Source: Tubiluchus corallicola (taxonomy: Eukaryota > Priapulida > Priapulimorpha > Priapulimorphida > Tubiluchidae). Taken from it: a stretch of DNA of 64,000 bases. The notes beneath the pieces are model-generated. The model was not told the DNA's origin, did no database searches, and worked only from the letters and a program-made list of their open reading frames with translations. This document shows, in pieces, positions 10,850-23,764 of the stretch. The translations under genes were made by a program, and so were the position numbers. Every line of letters starts with the position of its first letter. Position 1 is the stretch's first letter. The stretch covers positions 310,001-374,000 of the forward strand of contig JAQGDQ010000137.1 in assembly GCA_030141605.1 (NCBI GenBank), written 5' to 3'.

Positions 10850-13010
10850 AATCCGAATGGCAGTCTCACATATGTAAAATTTTCAAATGATGTTGTAATA
10901 TAATAATACATCAACTTTATAAAATAGTTTAATCATCGATATTCTAGTTGTCGAAAACGCTTAATTTTATTACGAAGAATGCTCGCTTTTAATTCCTTAA
11001 AAGCATTTTATATGATTTTAACAATTTAATTTAATGTTTTTAACCTTTTAACTTTACGTAAAAAGCTAGAATTTTTATAAAAATAGGTGGGCGAGCAAAA
11101 CTTGGGCGACTGAATGCCCTGAATTCAATTACTTTCGCATTTTCAACGCAAACAAATAGTGAATTGAGTTTAACTTGTAACAATTTTGTAAATGTTATTA
11201 TTTTATCTTTACGTCGAAAATAATTAAAATAATTAAACAAGTAATTAAAATATACGCCTAATTGTTGATGAACATTACATTTTTTTACAATGATGATATT
11301 TACAATGACGATGAAGCAAGAGTAATTAGTACAGTAATGAAGGTTTACTGATCTAGTATAAGAGACCTTCGTTTTAGTTTTAGGAACGATAAAAGACTAA
11401 AATTAATTAACCTAGCTATTGTCAGGGCTATGTGACTCCTGCTTAGCTAGGCCTTTGGCACACAAAAATTAGCATGATATATAGATCTATGGAAAAAGCT
11501 TAATTCAGCTAATTACATGGCCAGTTGGACACGATGCCAGCTGCACTATAGACTTGAATGAGAATTACATGGGTTATTAATTAATTAATTGATTACGATG
11601 CAAATTTAACACTACGTTACATTCAAGAAATAGTTTGCGAGGGCAAATCATAGCCAGGGTAAAAAAACAGTTTAACTCGAGATAAGCCACACTGGCGTAG
11701 TTCTCAACACTAGTATTCTAGATCGTATAGAGGCAGTATCCATGAATGGCTGCATTTTCTAATATCTTCTTCTCTCATAGGATACTTTGGCATGTGCCGA
11801 ATTTTTGTTCCTACTGCTTCATGTAATTTCATAGTACACGTACTGGACTTTTACACTAGTTATGAAGTTGGACATCTGTGAACTAGTGTTCATTAGAATT
11901 AAAACAGTTTTGTATCCAGTCTTTGCGTTTACAAATTCTCATTACGTTGGGTTAGGTTCTTCAATCTTATAGAGCTTGAGGTACGTGAACTTGTTCGAGA
12001 TGGCAGGTTTGTGACAGTGAATGCTGTCCTGGCCATAGGGATGTTCTAGGTCATTCTCCAAAGGAAATGGCAACAAATGACGACGACAGATTTTTATCCG
12101 ATGGAGAACGGCTCATGTTCTTTGTTATCTGTTTTAGTTTTGCCATTTTTTACAGCCATATGTGAGGTACATAGATGATTATGCACAATTCTTTTGTTTC
12201 TGACGAGGACACTTTATGAACATTGTGATGAGCTGTGTATTCAAAGATAGTTTCTGCAAGCTTAGCCAGTTTACGAGGTGGTAGATTCTAATGCGCTGTT
12301 AAAGCTGCTTTTGCGTCTGCTGATGTACTTGTAATAATTTTTGGTTGGCTAAATCGTTGTCTGCATTTAAGTTTTTCCTTCCAGCTTTCTTTTGTTGCGT
12401 GCTAAAGCTAACTACGGCTCTTGCCCAAGAGATTCTTGGATCACTTCTTCCTCTTTGGCTGCCTCTGCCTCTGGGTCACCAATGAGATTTATGCATTAAT
12501 CTAAAGACACGAAACATTCATTTAGATACCATTGCAAAGTTTAGTATCAAACAAATAACGTAAAAAAACTTTGAAAGAACTAAGAAGAAAGAACTAAGAA
12601 AGAAAGAGCAACAACCAATTCTAAAATGTGTAATTCAGCGTTGTGTTCTAAAAGTTAGATTCCAAATTACTATTCAAAAAATGTGATGGTGAGGCTTACA
12701 TCAAAGTTAACGTTTACATCAAAATTTCCAGCAAAATACTTATTGTCATCACTGTAATACTATGTAATTGATCAACCACTTGGAAGCTTGGATTTGTAGA
12801 ATTGTATACTGAAATAAATTTTATTGGAAAATTAAATAATGACGTTGGAGTTTCTTTGTAAAAACAGGCTAAATAGACAATTATGGTAAGATTAAGGCAT
12901 TGTGATATTTTAGTTAGTTTAAGACTCCCTCGACTAAGTTAGCAAGCCTACTAATTCCTAAATCACAAACAGAGGCAAAAGAAATGCAAATTCAAAAAGA
13001 TTATAAGATG
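10850..13010. other. Gene-poor stretch with a possible decayed coding remnant
   Basis: Mostly AT-rich DNA without recognisable genes. About 11740-12480 has a more coding-like composition. On the minus strand short frames such as RGRSDPRISWARAVVSF and PPRKLAKLAETIFEYTAHH follow each other with stops and frameshifts, like a dead transposon or pseudogene. I could not name the family. Confidence 0.3.
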
Positions 13011-13058
13011 TCAGTGCAGAATGTGGCAGAGCGTAATATAGAGGGAGGGAAGGAGGTA

Positions 13059-13074
13059 GGTAAACAGAGAGAGA

Positions 13075-13124
<50 letters not shown>

Positions 13125-13130
13125 GGGGGG
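13059..13130. repeat. (GA)n microsatellite
   Basis: Imperfect GA tract ending in a G-run, directly upstream of a LINE reverse-transcriptase fragment. Long Arg-Glu or Leu-Ser frames here come from the dinucleotide. Confidence 0.9.
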
Positions 13131-13140
13131 AGGAAGGGAG

Positions 13141-14610
<1,470 letters not shown>

Positions 14611-14619
14611 CTTATGCAA

Positions 14620-15750
14620 ATTCCCCTCATTACACAGTGCACACACGGAATAAGGTAAGAATTACAACTACATTGCAAATTTTTACTCTTTTTATTCATT
14701 ATATATGTAATGAATTCACCACCTGCGGGTTGGTGATTCAAGGTCATTGATACAAATTGTTATGCTGCCAAGCGGCTGGAAAGAAAAATTCTGTGTCGAA
14801 GGTCGATTCGCTTTTTAACACATGGTTGTTTTAGGCGACGTCTAATGATAAATCACATTGCATGGGTCTGAAAGCTGCTGACTACTCAGCCAGAAATAAA
14901 TTATTATAATGATTATAGCCTGGGGATTTTTAGAAGTTTTATTAGTTGCTAAACCGCTGATGTTACGGGTATGTTTGACTGACCAATGCAGAGGAAACGA
15001 TGGCACCCTAAATTTCCATCACGAGCAGCAAACTGTTTGACCGTTGTTGTACAATTAGTGTACAGTATTATTTTTTCTATTAGACACTGACGATTCAAGT
15101 AAGTGATAGTCTGTTTATAATGCGTTTACTGACAAATTATCATAGTTTCGTAAATTTATTTAATTTAATAAGACGCTAATAAGTAATAGCAAGTATAAGA
15201 CTAATAAATTAAGAAGGATAACGATTATGCATTTGGAATTAAGTATTAAAATAGAATGATTGACTGTTTTATTATTTTACTGCTTAGTTAGTGTAGTACA
15301 TGCTCATTAACACGTTTTACGTGTTTTAATTTTCAGTAAACCTAGCGATACGCGTAAATAATAACTATTTTAGCGTTTAAAATTTAACGCAAAATACAAA
15401 CTGTATCAAAGGTCCCCCTTTCTAGTTTCGTTTTGTAAAATGCAGAATAAACATGCAGTTTGTCAATAATATGTATGTTGTTGTTGTTACAATTATAAAG
15501 TATATGCTCAACTGTTCCTGAATATTAGGTAGAAATTATGTAACTAAATACGTTCTGTCAACTCACAAATGTATAAACGAGTTAACTTTCTTGTTAAAAT
15601 TTCGTGGATAAAGTATTAGAGATTTGGAGGCTGCCTTTCTTAGATCTGTACTTGGTTTCTATCAGCGCCCTATTGATCCAGGAGATCCCAACGTTAGCTT
15701 AGCCCCAAATACTAAACTTTTGTGAAACCACCCAAATCATTAAGAAATCC
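14620..15750. other. No gene recognised
   Basis: AT-rich DNA without exon-like frames or known repeats that I can name. A short imperfect palindrome lies around 14709-14748 (TTCACCACC...GGTTGGTGA). Confidence 0.3.
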
Positions 15751-15764
15751 GCAAGACTTTGTGC

Positions 15765-15953
15765 AAGCATTGAGAAATCCACGTGTGCTTTATGCAAGCA
15801 TTGAGAAATCCACGTGTGCTTTATGCAAGCATTGAGAAATCCACGTGTGCTTTATGCAAGCATTGAGAAATCCACGTGTGTTTTATGCAAGCATTGAGAA
15901 ATCCACGTGTGTTTTATGCAAGCATTGAGAAATCCACGTGTGCTTTATGCAAG
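15765..15953. repeat. 31-bp minisatellite with CACGTG, left block
   Basis: About six copies of a 31-bp unit built from GCATTGAGAAATCCACGTGT and GCTTTATGCAA. Most carry the palindrome CACGTG, a class of E-box; the first copy is diverged. The same unit resumes at 17332 after a 1.4-kb insertion. Confidence 0.9.
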
Positions 15954-17331
15954 TGTTGTGAATAAATTTATGAATATGTATTTTGGTAGATAATTAATGG
16001 AGTTATCAGCTGAATTAGATTCAGTTGATAAACTCACGCCTCCCTGATTTCATGAAATAAATTTACACGGTTGAACAAGAAACTCATCCAGCTGGTAGTC
16101 CGAATTTAATGCGTTAGAATTGTCACACGAGTTATAGAAAGTGCAGGTGTCGTGTTTAAGAAAGACACTATTGTTTAACAGGGATACATGCAGAGTAGGA
16201 GCTAATTAAGAGAAGTTCTAGAGCGATTTAAGTGTCGCGTGGAAATAATTTAATGATAGGAGCCAAGGTCTCTATCAGTGCTCAGCGACATTAGATGGAA
16301 ATCTGAAGATCTGCCGACAAGACGGTACTCAAAGGCGATGGAATTCAAGAGAACTCATTACTGATTGTAAAATCAGAAGTCGCTTTACGGGAGGTAGCAG
16401 ATGCTTGCAGATGTTGCCATATGGTACAATATCATCAAAGGTGAGCTCTCAGAAATATAAGCTCTAGGAAGAGTTACCTACACACACACGACGGGGTGAC
16501 CCTACGCGAGTGTCACACAAAACGAGCGAGGGAGTCTGACAAGTGGTTTGCTACCATACCGTGTGTCCGGGACGAACTTCTACAAGACGAGAAGCAGCGT
16601 TTAGCCCAGCGTGGATCGGAATCTACGTTCTTAGCCAAGACTGAGCACTGGTGCGACGTGGTCTCGATAAGCAATCAGGATTTGACCAAGTGTAGGGGTA
16701 CATTGGTCAATCCTCAAGTTAAGTGGTTCAACTTATTTGCATCTGAATCTGAATCTGAATAACTGTAACTGTCGCATTGCATTAAGCACCTTCCGTGCAA
16801 CATATCGAATTGTTAGTACTCAAAGTGAATAGCATCTTCTCTGGAGCTATACTCTAGTTGTAAGCGCCCACCGGCGTATAAGATCAAATCTTGTAAGTAA
16901 AGCCAGAGTTGATAAAGTGCAATTGTAATTCAATAAAGTCTGTTCACTGTAGTAACACAGACATCGAGTTCTTGTATGATTAAGAGCGTTCGCGGTAAAT
17001 TGCTAAGCATCACTAAATCCTAGATACGAACTTGTGAGATTCGCATTGTACTTAAGAAAGCTCAATTGCGGGAGCTACGCTTGTTAACTTGAGGGAAATA
17101 GGCCTCACTCACAACGCAAGGTCGAAGTGATAGTCTTGAAGGACATCATCATTGCCTGATTGACTGAACTAAAGCCCTCGGAGTCAGGTGACTGAGAATC
17201 GATCAATCACCTCATAGCGAACGGGAAGCGAATCGATAAAATCTATAAAATCTATACAATTAATTCATGATCACTCGATACGGCTAGATAAACTATACGA
17301 TCGATCTATCGAGAAAAGAGGTCGTGATACA
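15954..17331 (+). mobile_element. LTR-like insertion splitting the 31-bp minisatellite
   Basis: The minisatellite stops at ...TATGCAAG, is replaced by 1.38 kb of unrelated sequence starting TGTTGTGAATAAAT and ending TCGTGATA, then resumes with CAAGCATTGAG. A 4-base duplication CAAG flanks the insert; alternatively it ends ...ATACA with an unclear duplication. A TATA-like AAATATAAGC near 16450 and an AATAAAG near 16931 fit the U3-R-U5 order of a large solo LTR on the plus strand. An 88-codon frame at 16496-16762 has no recognised similarity. A Ginger-like DNA element with 4-bp duplications is the alternative. Confidence 0.45.
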
Positions 17332-17505
17332 AGCATTGAGAAATCCACGTGTGCCTTATGCAAACATTAAGAAATCCACGTGTGCTTTATGCAAGCATTG
17401 AGAAATCCACGTGCGGTGTATGCAACCATTGAGAAATCCACGTGTGCTGTATGCAAACATTGAGAAATCCACGTGTGCTTTATGCAACCATTGAGAAATC
17501 GTAGC
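17332..17505. repeat. 31-bp minisatellite with CACGTG, right block
   Basis: Five or six copies of the unit at 15765-15953, here more diverged (GCCTTATGCAAACATTAAG, GCGGTGTATGCAACC). All but the truncated last copy keep CACGTG. Confidence 0.9.
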
Positions 17506-17840
17506 TGCGCTTGATGGTGATTTTGGAAATTTACAGGCCTTTGGAATGAGGAAAACCGGGCTACACGACGATGCGGGTCTCCTTTACAAACGACTCTAGC
17601 AGGGGTTACTAGATACTTTGAAACGTTTTTTGTTTCAGTTCTAGTTTATTAAATTTTCAAAATGATACATTACAAAAACAGTAAACGATTATTTAGACAA
17701 CCCATGTGCATATATACATATAGCCCTATATTTTATGTCGTAAAATGAACAAGGCTAATGTAAAAGTGACGATGAATCAAGAGTTTCTGCATTTAAAAAG
17801 GTGAAAGGAGGTTACAATTCCTCGCACTATTTAAATATTC

Positions 17841-17882
17841 TAACCTTAACCTTAACCCTAATCCTAATACTAACCCTAATCC
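17841..17882. repeat. Short telomere-like stretch
   Basis: Imperfect repeats of CTAACC/CCCTAA (AACCTTAACCCTAATCCTAA), about seven units, on the strand complementary to the animal TTAGGG repeat. Interstitial and degenerate. Confidence 0.5.
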
Positions 17883-18084
17883 GCTTCATGAACTAATTTC
17901 TTATGTGTGGAGAATTGTAAACTTTAGCCAAAAAAGTTTGCTATAGTGGCAAATATTATACTATAATCCACCAAGTAGTGCTCAACGAAGCTGTTACCAT
18001 TATTGCAACAGCTCGGTTCATAGTTTAGCAGAAAAACTTGTTTAATCAATTTCCTTTGGCATAGATGTGTCACTTTCCTGAGGG

Positions 18085-18345
18085 CGATTGTACAACTGGT
18101 TTGACTACCAGTCAAGAATTCTAACACGGCCAGGCCCAGGAATTAAATAACTAGCTGATATCACAGCTTTGCTCTGCTACAATAGGGGGTCCTACTACGG
18201 TCACTTCTGTGTAAATCTAGCAGTTATTTCTTTTTTTACCAAAATGACTGTAGTGGGACGTCCTATCGCATCAGAACCAGTAGCGAATGTACAGTTAATT
18301 CCTGGGCTTGGCTGTTAGAATTTTTGAAACTACTAGCTGGTACAG
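18085..18345. mobile_element. Foldback / MITE-like inverted repeat
   Basis: Left arm AATTCTAACACGGCCAGGCC then CAGGAATTAA (about 18117-18146). Right arm, reversed, is AATTCTAACAGCCAAGCCCA then GGAATTAA (about 18293-18324). The similarity weakens outward. No coding content is seen; class unknown. Confidence 0.55.
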
Positions 18346-18983
18346 CTATATTCCAATAATTAGCAGATTTCCACAAAGATGTAAAGTCTACCTTGCAAGC
18401 AAGAGAAGGCACAGCTTGCGGCCATGCCATTAACGCCATGACAATGATGATACATGGAGAACCAAATCTTGTCGATTTTAAAATTCTAAACTCTAGACTT
18501 TTAATCGTTGCCATACATACCAAATAAAATTTCGATTTTGGACCCTGGGTAATTTGGTTATTATTTCAGTATAAAAGAAGCATATTTAATAAAAGTTGCA
18601 CAACAGCGAACAATGTTAGTAGTAATAAATGCAGACTGTATTTGGAAAGATAAAACAGAAAATGTACAAAACTCGTTAGTGAGAATAATGAATAGGCTAT
18701 TCCTGACTATACTATTCTGTATAATGATGTTACTCAGTGTTAAAGAAAATCATGGCAGACGACTTTCGTCCGCTACATGAACAATCTACGTTTCTGTAAC
18801 ACAAAGTAAGATTAAATGTACCCTTTTCAAGACCAAATCGCTTTAAATTTTCATTTGTTCTCATTTCAGTAAAATCATTCACTAGTAGCTAAACAACTTT
18901 GATTGTTTTATTCTTGAACATTTGGGTTTATATGTGTTTGGAACTAAAACATATAAACTAAGTCTGGTAAAGAAAAGACATTT

Positions 18984-20507
18984 TAATTGAAAATATAAAG
19001 TTTGCTGGAAACCATTCAGACATTCTAGTTACAATCTAGTACAAAAACTGAATAGGACAAGAAGGGAAATCTTCTGAAAACAAAAATCATAATTGCAACG
19101 CAATTACGCAACTAACCTGATCCATCTGCCGTGATATTACAGATTATCGATGTCTGACATTCTCCCACTTAGACTTAATATCACACTATGCAACATCATA
19201 TTAAACAATAACTTAGACATTTAGGCCCAAGTTTTCAGCCCAAGTTTTGAACATAATTCTTCAAAGCGATTTTTCGTAAGAGGCTTTGTTAGAATGTCAG
19301 CAATCTTTTCTTTAGTATTACAATAATGAAGCTCCACTTGTTTATTTGCCACAGCTTCGCATCTAAAATGATAACACACATCAATATGTTATGCTTTTGA
19401 GTAGAACACGGGATTTTTCGAGATAGCCAATGCGGCTTGATTGTCCTCTTGTATCAAAATAGGTCCATAATCTTCATTTCTGAATTCACTATGCAGTTGA
19501 CGCATAAAAATTGCTTCCTTCGTTGCATGACTCAATGCTACATATTCGGCTTGAGCAGTAGATGTAGTAATTCCTTTCTGTTTACCACTATACCAGCTTA
19601 TTGCTCCGTCTCCCATGAGAAATGCATATCCAGAGGTGGAGTGACGATCATCTAAATCCTGAGCGTAGTCAGCATCTGAAAAACCAACCACTTTGTTATC
19701 ATTTCGTTGATACCATAAAACTAAATTTTTCGTTTTTTTCAAATAACGTAGAACTCTTTTGGCGGCTGTTAGGTGTGAATGATTTGGTTCTGTATTGCAT
19801 TTTGCGACGTTCGATACTGCATACTGAATGTCTGGCCTAGTTCTCATAGCAATGTAAAGTAAGCTTCCAACTAATGATTGGTAGAAGAACTTATCAACAG
19901 GTTTTGAGATTCCATTGTCTCTCATCAATGTTACGTTTGGGTCTGAAGGTGTTGAAACAGTTTTTCCTTCATCCAAGCCATACTTGTTGAGCTTCTTGTG
20001 TCAATAAAATTTTACCATTTTCAACATCTCGAATACAGGTGATGCCTAAAAAAATGGTGTAGCGGACCCATGTCTTTCATGTGAAAACGTTTCATCAAAT
20101 CCTCTTTTGTTTGCTTCAAAACTTGATCACTTTCAGTGATCAGGACAAGATCAGCGACATACAGAGCAATAAATGTCAATGGCTCTTCCTTTTTAAAAAC
20201 ACAGTTATCTGATTTGAGCTGAACAAAACCAATGTTTTGATGTAATCACAGAATGTTGTATTCCAGCATCTGGGAGATTGTTTTAAGCCATACAAAGATC
20301 GTTGCAATTGGCATACAGAATTTTCCTGTTTTTCCTTGTCCTTGTCCTTAATTTAAATTATAAAGTTTGCTGAAAACCAATCAGACATTCTAGTACAAAA
20401 ACTGAATAAGACAAAAATCTTCTGAAAACAAAAATCATAATTGTAACGCAATTACGCAACTACACTGACCCATCTGCCGTGATATTACAGGCTATCGATG
20501 TCTAACA
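18984..20507 (-). mobile_element. Degenerate Ty1/Copia retrotransposon with both LTRs
   Basis: On the minus strand a 5' LTR starts TGTTAGACATCGATAG at 20507 and extends to about 20350. A second copy starts TGTCAGACATCGATAA at 19159 and extends to about 18984, preceded by a polypurine tract AAGTGGGAGA. Between them lie a frameshifted RT segment (SLYGLKQSPRCWN and ALYVADLVLI, where the usual YVDD is altered) and an RNase H region. Gag, protease, integrase and most of RT are missing. The LTRs differ by substitutions and small indels, so this is an old, dead copy. Confidence 0.85.
19389..19976 (-). pseudogene. Copia RT end / RNase H remnant
   Basis: 195 codons remain open. Hallmarks of the Copia polyprotein C-terminus are VGSLLYIAMRTRPDIQYAVS, KRVLRYLKKTKNL, GFSDADYAQD, STSGYAFLMGDGAISW, STAQAEYVALSHATKEAI and EDNQAALAISKNP. 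The catalytic aspartates and glutamate of RNase H (FSDAD, AEY, EDN) are present, but the frame is cut off from an RT part that carries shifts (about 19980-20345). It is therefore a fragment, not a working gene. Confidence 0.88.
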
Positions 20508-20509
20508 AT

Positions 20510-22545
20510 ATATACAGTTGAATTAAATTAGATTTGTGAACTTGTTGTGCTTACTTAACTAGTATGTACAAAGTATAAACGAAAAGTTTCATGTATACCG
20601 TGTGTACAATATCAGTACCAATAAAAATGTTAATAAGCTCAGTTCTAAAATGTTTCATCGCAGTGCACTTTAAACAGTGGCAGCCTACAGCTAAAATTGT
20701 TTTTTTAATTATAAAGAAACAAAGGGTAAAATTTTTGCCTTTTCATACAACGTGAAACAGCTGATTGCGCTAGTGTTGTTTACGTATCTAACACACGGGT
20801 GTTATGCCAGTCTGCGTGGAATGCCCTTGCCACACACACGCGACATTTAAATCAATCGACATTATATATTTACATAACACATAAATAACAGTAAAACCTT
20901 GATGTACTGTTAATTGATGACGTCATTAGCTACAAACTAGCTACTGGACAAAAAACGCCGTGCATCTTCTCATTTTTATCACCATTTGTTGTATTTTATG
21001 ATCATTAACGGTTAACCAGCGATCAATTTTGCAAGTAAAGCAGCCTTAATGTTCTGAACGCAACAGGAAAGTTGTGTGGTTATTCATTATACTGGGTCAT
21101 TTAGATTCACGAAGGCCTAGCCCTAAATCGAACTAACCCTATGTTTGCACTAACCAAACGAATGCACATGATTTTTAGTTATAGTTGCCTTTTGCACCTG
21201 CACCTATTGACTATTATTATTATTTTTAGCAATTTATGAAGTGCATTATGTGTGTAAAATAATTACGATCTAATGACGCTCATTTAATAAAATTAACATA
21301 CAAATCGAAGATATACAAAATATAAAATTTCTAGAATTGAACATTGTAGGACTGTCTGGGTATCTTTAAAAAGGCAAAAAAATTAGTAAATACATGTATT
21401 ACAAAACACAAAAACTTAACAATCATGTAACATAATCATATTGTTAGCAAGAAATACAAAATTCTATCGTTTTTTACCATTGCATTGATGCAGCCTGAAG
21501 GTAAGACACTAAAACTACCCACAGTAATTCATTATACGCTGTTTTCTAAGAGCTAACACCTGTCTTACACCAGGCTACCCAGATGATGAACGGAGCAGCA
21601 TAAACAGGGTTTTTTCTTATCTATTTACGGGCTGTCCTGTAATAGCAGCTGCCCTGATCTCCTCCTACTCACCTACAGCACCTACAACGGCGCCCAGATA
21701 TGGGTGGACGGAACGGTACGATTAGCGCATCAGAATGACATCAGCTCTCAGGAAGACCTGTGTTACTCTAGCCACCTTGACGAACCACCTCTACAGTCCG
21801 CCTGATTGACTCGTCCTTGCTACTTAATGACCACAGCGAAGCCTCAGAGAATGAAGGCGCGAGAGTAGGAGCTATGCACCTCTGAGACTTCGTCCAAGTT
21901 CTGCAAATCCTTCAGTATCTGCTCGCACCAGAACAACAAAATTAAAGCAACTCGTTGGAGCAATATAAATGGCAACGCAGGCCGTGGAACAAATGACGTC
22001 TGACATCAGTCAAATCACATTATGACTAACAGAACAATCGTTGTCATGGTAGCATATTGTCATTTTTACGTGATGACGTTTATGACCAAGATGCAATAGT
22101 GGAAGACAATGATAACTGATTCCAAGACGACGAGCACAATAATCTTCTGAAATTCTTTTTGACATGAGGCATAATTTTTTTGTAATATTTACCTTTCGTT
22201 AATAGCGTCAAATTGTAAAAGACCCGTGGTGACGATCACAATTAGTCGTTTTGTTTGTGATTTGTTGTCACGTGTTTCATGTCACAGGGTTCGATATTAT
22301 AAAATTATCATCAGTATAAAGAATGTCCTTTTTATGTTAGAACATAATGGAAAGGGAAATGATTCCTTAGCATTAAATTGTTTAAAAATATAGGCAGCGA
22401 CTGTAATATCCGCCACGTGTAGATGATAATCCATTAGACCTTACAATGTCATTTTTAATTTTTTACATTTAAAAACAATGCCAATTATTTATGATGTAGC
22501 TCATAAATTATAATGTATATTAGTAAATTTATTTATAGACTAGCA
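20510..22545. other. No gene recognised
   Basis: Mostly AT-rich sequence. About 21600-22000 is more GC-rich and exon-like in composition, but no long frame or motif was recognised; it may be a remnant of a retroelement. Confidence 0.3.
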
Positions 22546-22549
22546 AAGG

Positions 22550-23340
22550 CCCCGCAAAAGATTTTGCGTATAAATACACGTGTAATCAATAATACGCAAA
22601 CGTCCTACCAAGTCCTCATTTATAACACAAAGCCCCTAACATCCTGCCTACTTACCTAACGCAGTAGGCTGTAGCAGCGTTTACTCGTGCCTACTGTATG
22701 CTTAACTAACGCAAAGCAGCTTTTTGCTGAATTAAGCCAGCAGAGTACAATGGATGACGTCAGCACAATGGAATGCGTTAGGACAGTTTTCTAAGCGAAA
22801 ATCGCCGAAAATAGAACATCTAATTAACTCGCTAGTACTCCTCTCGGTGGACCTGCCCTAACATATAGCCCACATCATCGTGTAGCCCTGTCCTTCCACT
22901 TTGTAAAGAGCCCCATATCTCCTTCCCAGAGTCCCACCGGGCGACGCTAAAACGTTTTTCCCGCATGCTGTTTGGTCAAAATTTCGAAAAAATCGCGAGT
23001 TGGGTCCGGGAAAACGCCCGTTGCGGGGCGCCGTGGCCCTCTCACAAAATCTAAGTAGGCCTATGACACCCATCGCTGAACGGGCTATCTATCCATACCC
23101 AGAACCACCCTCGGCCCGTTAAAGTTCTCTACATCTCAGGCGTATAACTTTTGCAAAAAACGGCCGAAAAATGGCCATTTTTGGAGGTTTTTCGCCCCCC
23201 GTTCCTCGCGGTGGGCGCGATTCGAAAAATAAACCCCCAATGAGACGACACTAGATCGAGACCTTTCTTTTGATATATAGATCGCCGCAAATGGTGCCCT
23301 CGCCCGGGCTGTAGCCTCGAATCTTATATATATATATATA
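22550..23340. repeat. GC-rich block ending in (TA)n, probable mobile element
   Basis: An abrupt change to GC-rich, CpG-rich sequence (for example CGTTGCGGGGCGCCGTGGCC) in AT-rich surroundings. It starts near a perfect short hairpin CGCAAAA-GA-TTTTGCG at about 22556 and ends in TTATATATATATATATACC. No protein motif was recognised on either strand. The microsatellite tail would fit a retroelement 3' end, but the class is unknown. Confidence 0.45.
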
Positions 23341-23764
23341 CCAAGAATATTAATATAAGAGTATAGATATTTCCAATTTCACATTTCTTGTTTTTCAGGT
23401 TTCTTTTCAAATTTAGTTAATTGTAAATTTGTATCACATTAAAAAACACGTTTTTCTCAAATTAGACGCAAGTCCCGTAATTTATCATGTTTTTCTTTGA
23501 AAATACGCATCCCTTTTAGGGCTAATTCAAAACAGTCACAGTGAATTTATTACTACGTACCGGATAACGAAAATTCACAGTGTTTAGTTGGCATGTGCAT
23601 ATGGGCTAACTAGATGGTCAAGGTCTTAAAATTCAAATTGCATAAATTGGTGTGGGCTGTTGGGTGGTGACTGCCTGACGTCATGCATATAATTATATAA
23701 ATTAGTCATCGGAAAGCAAGAATATATTTATACAGCTATGCTTTTTACAGGCAGCTTGTAAAAT

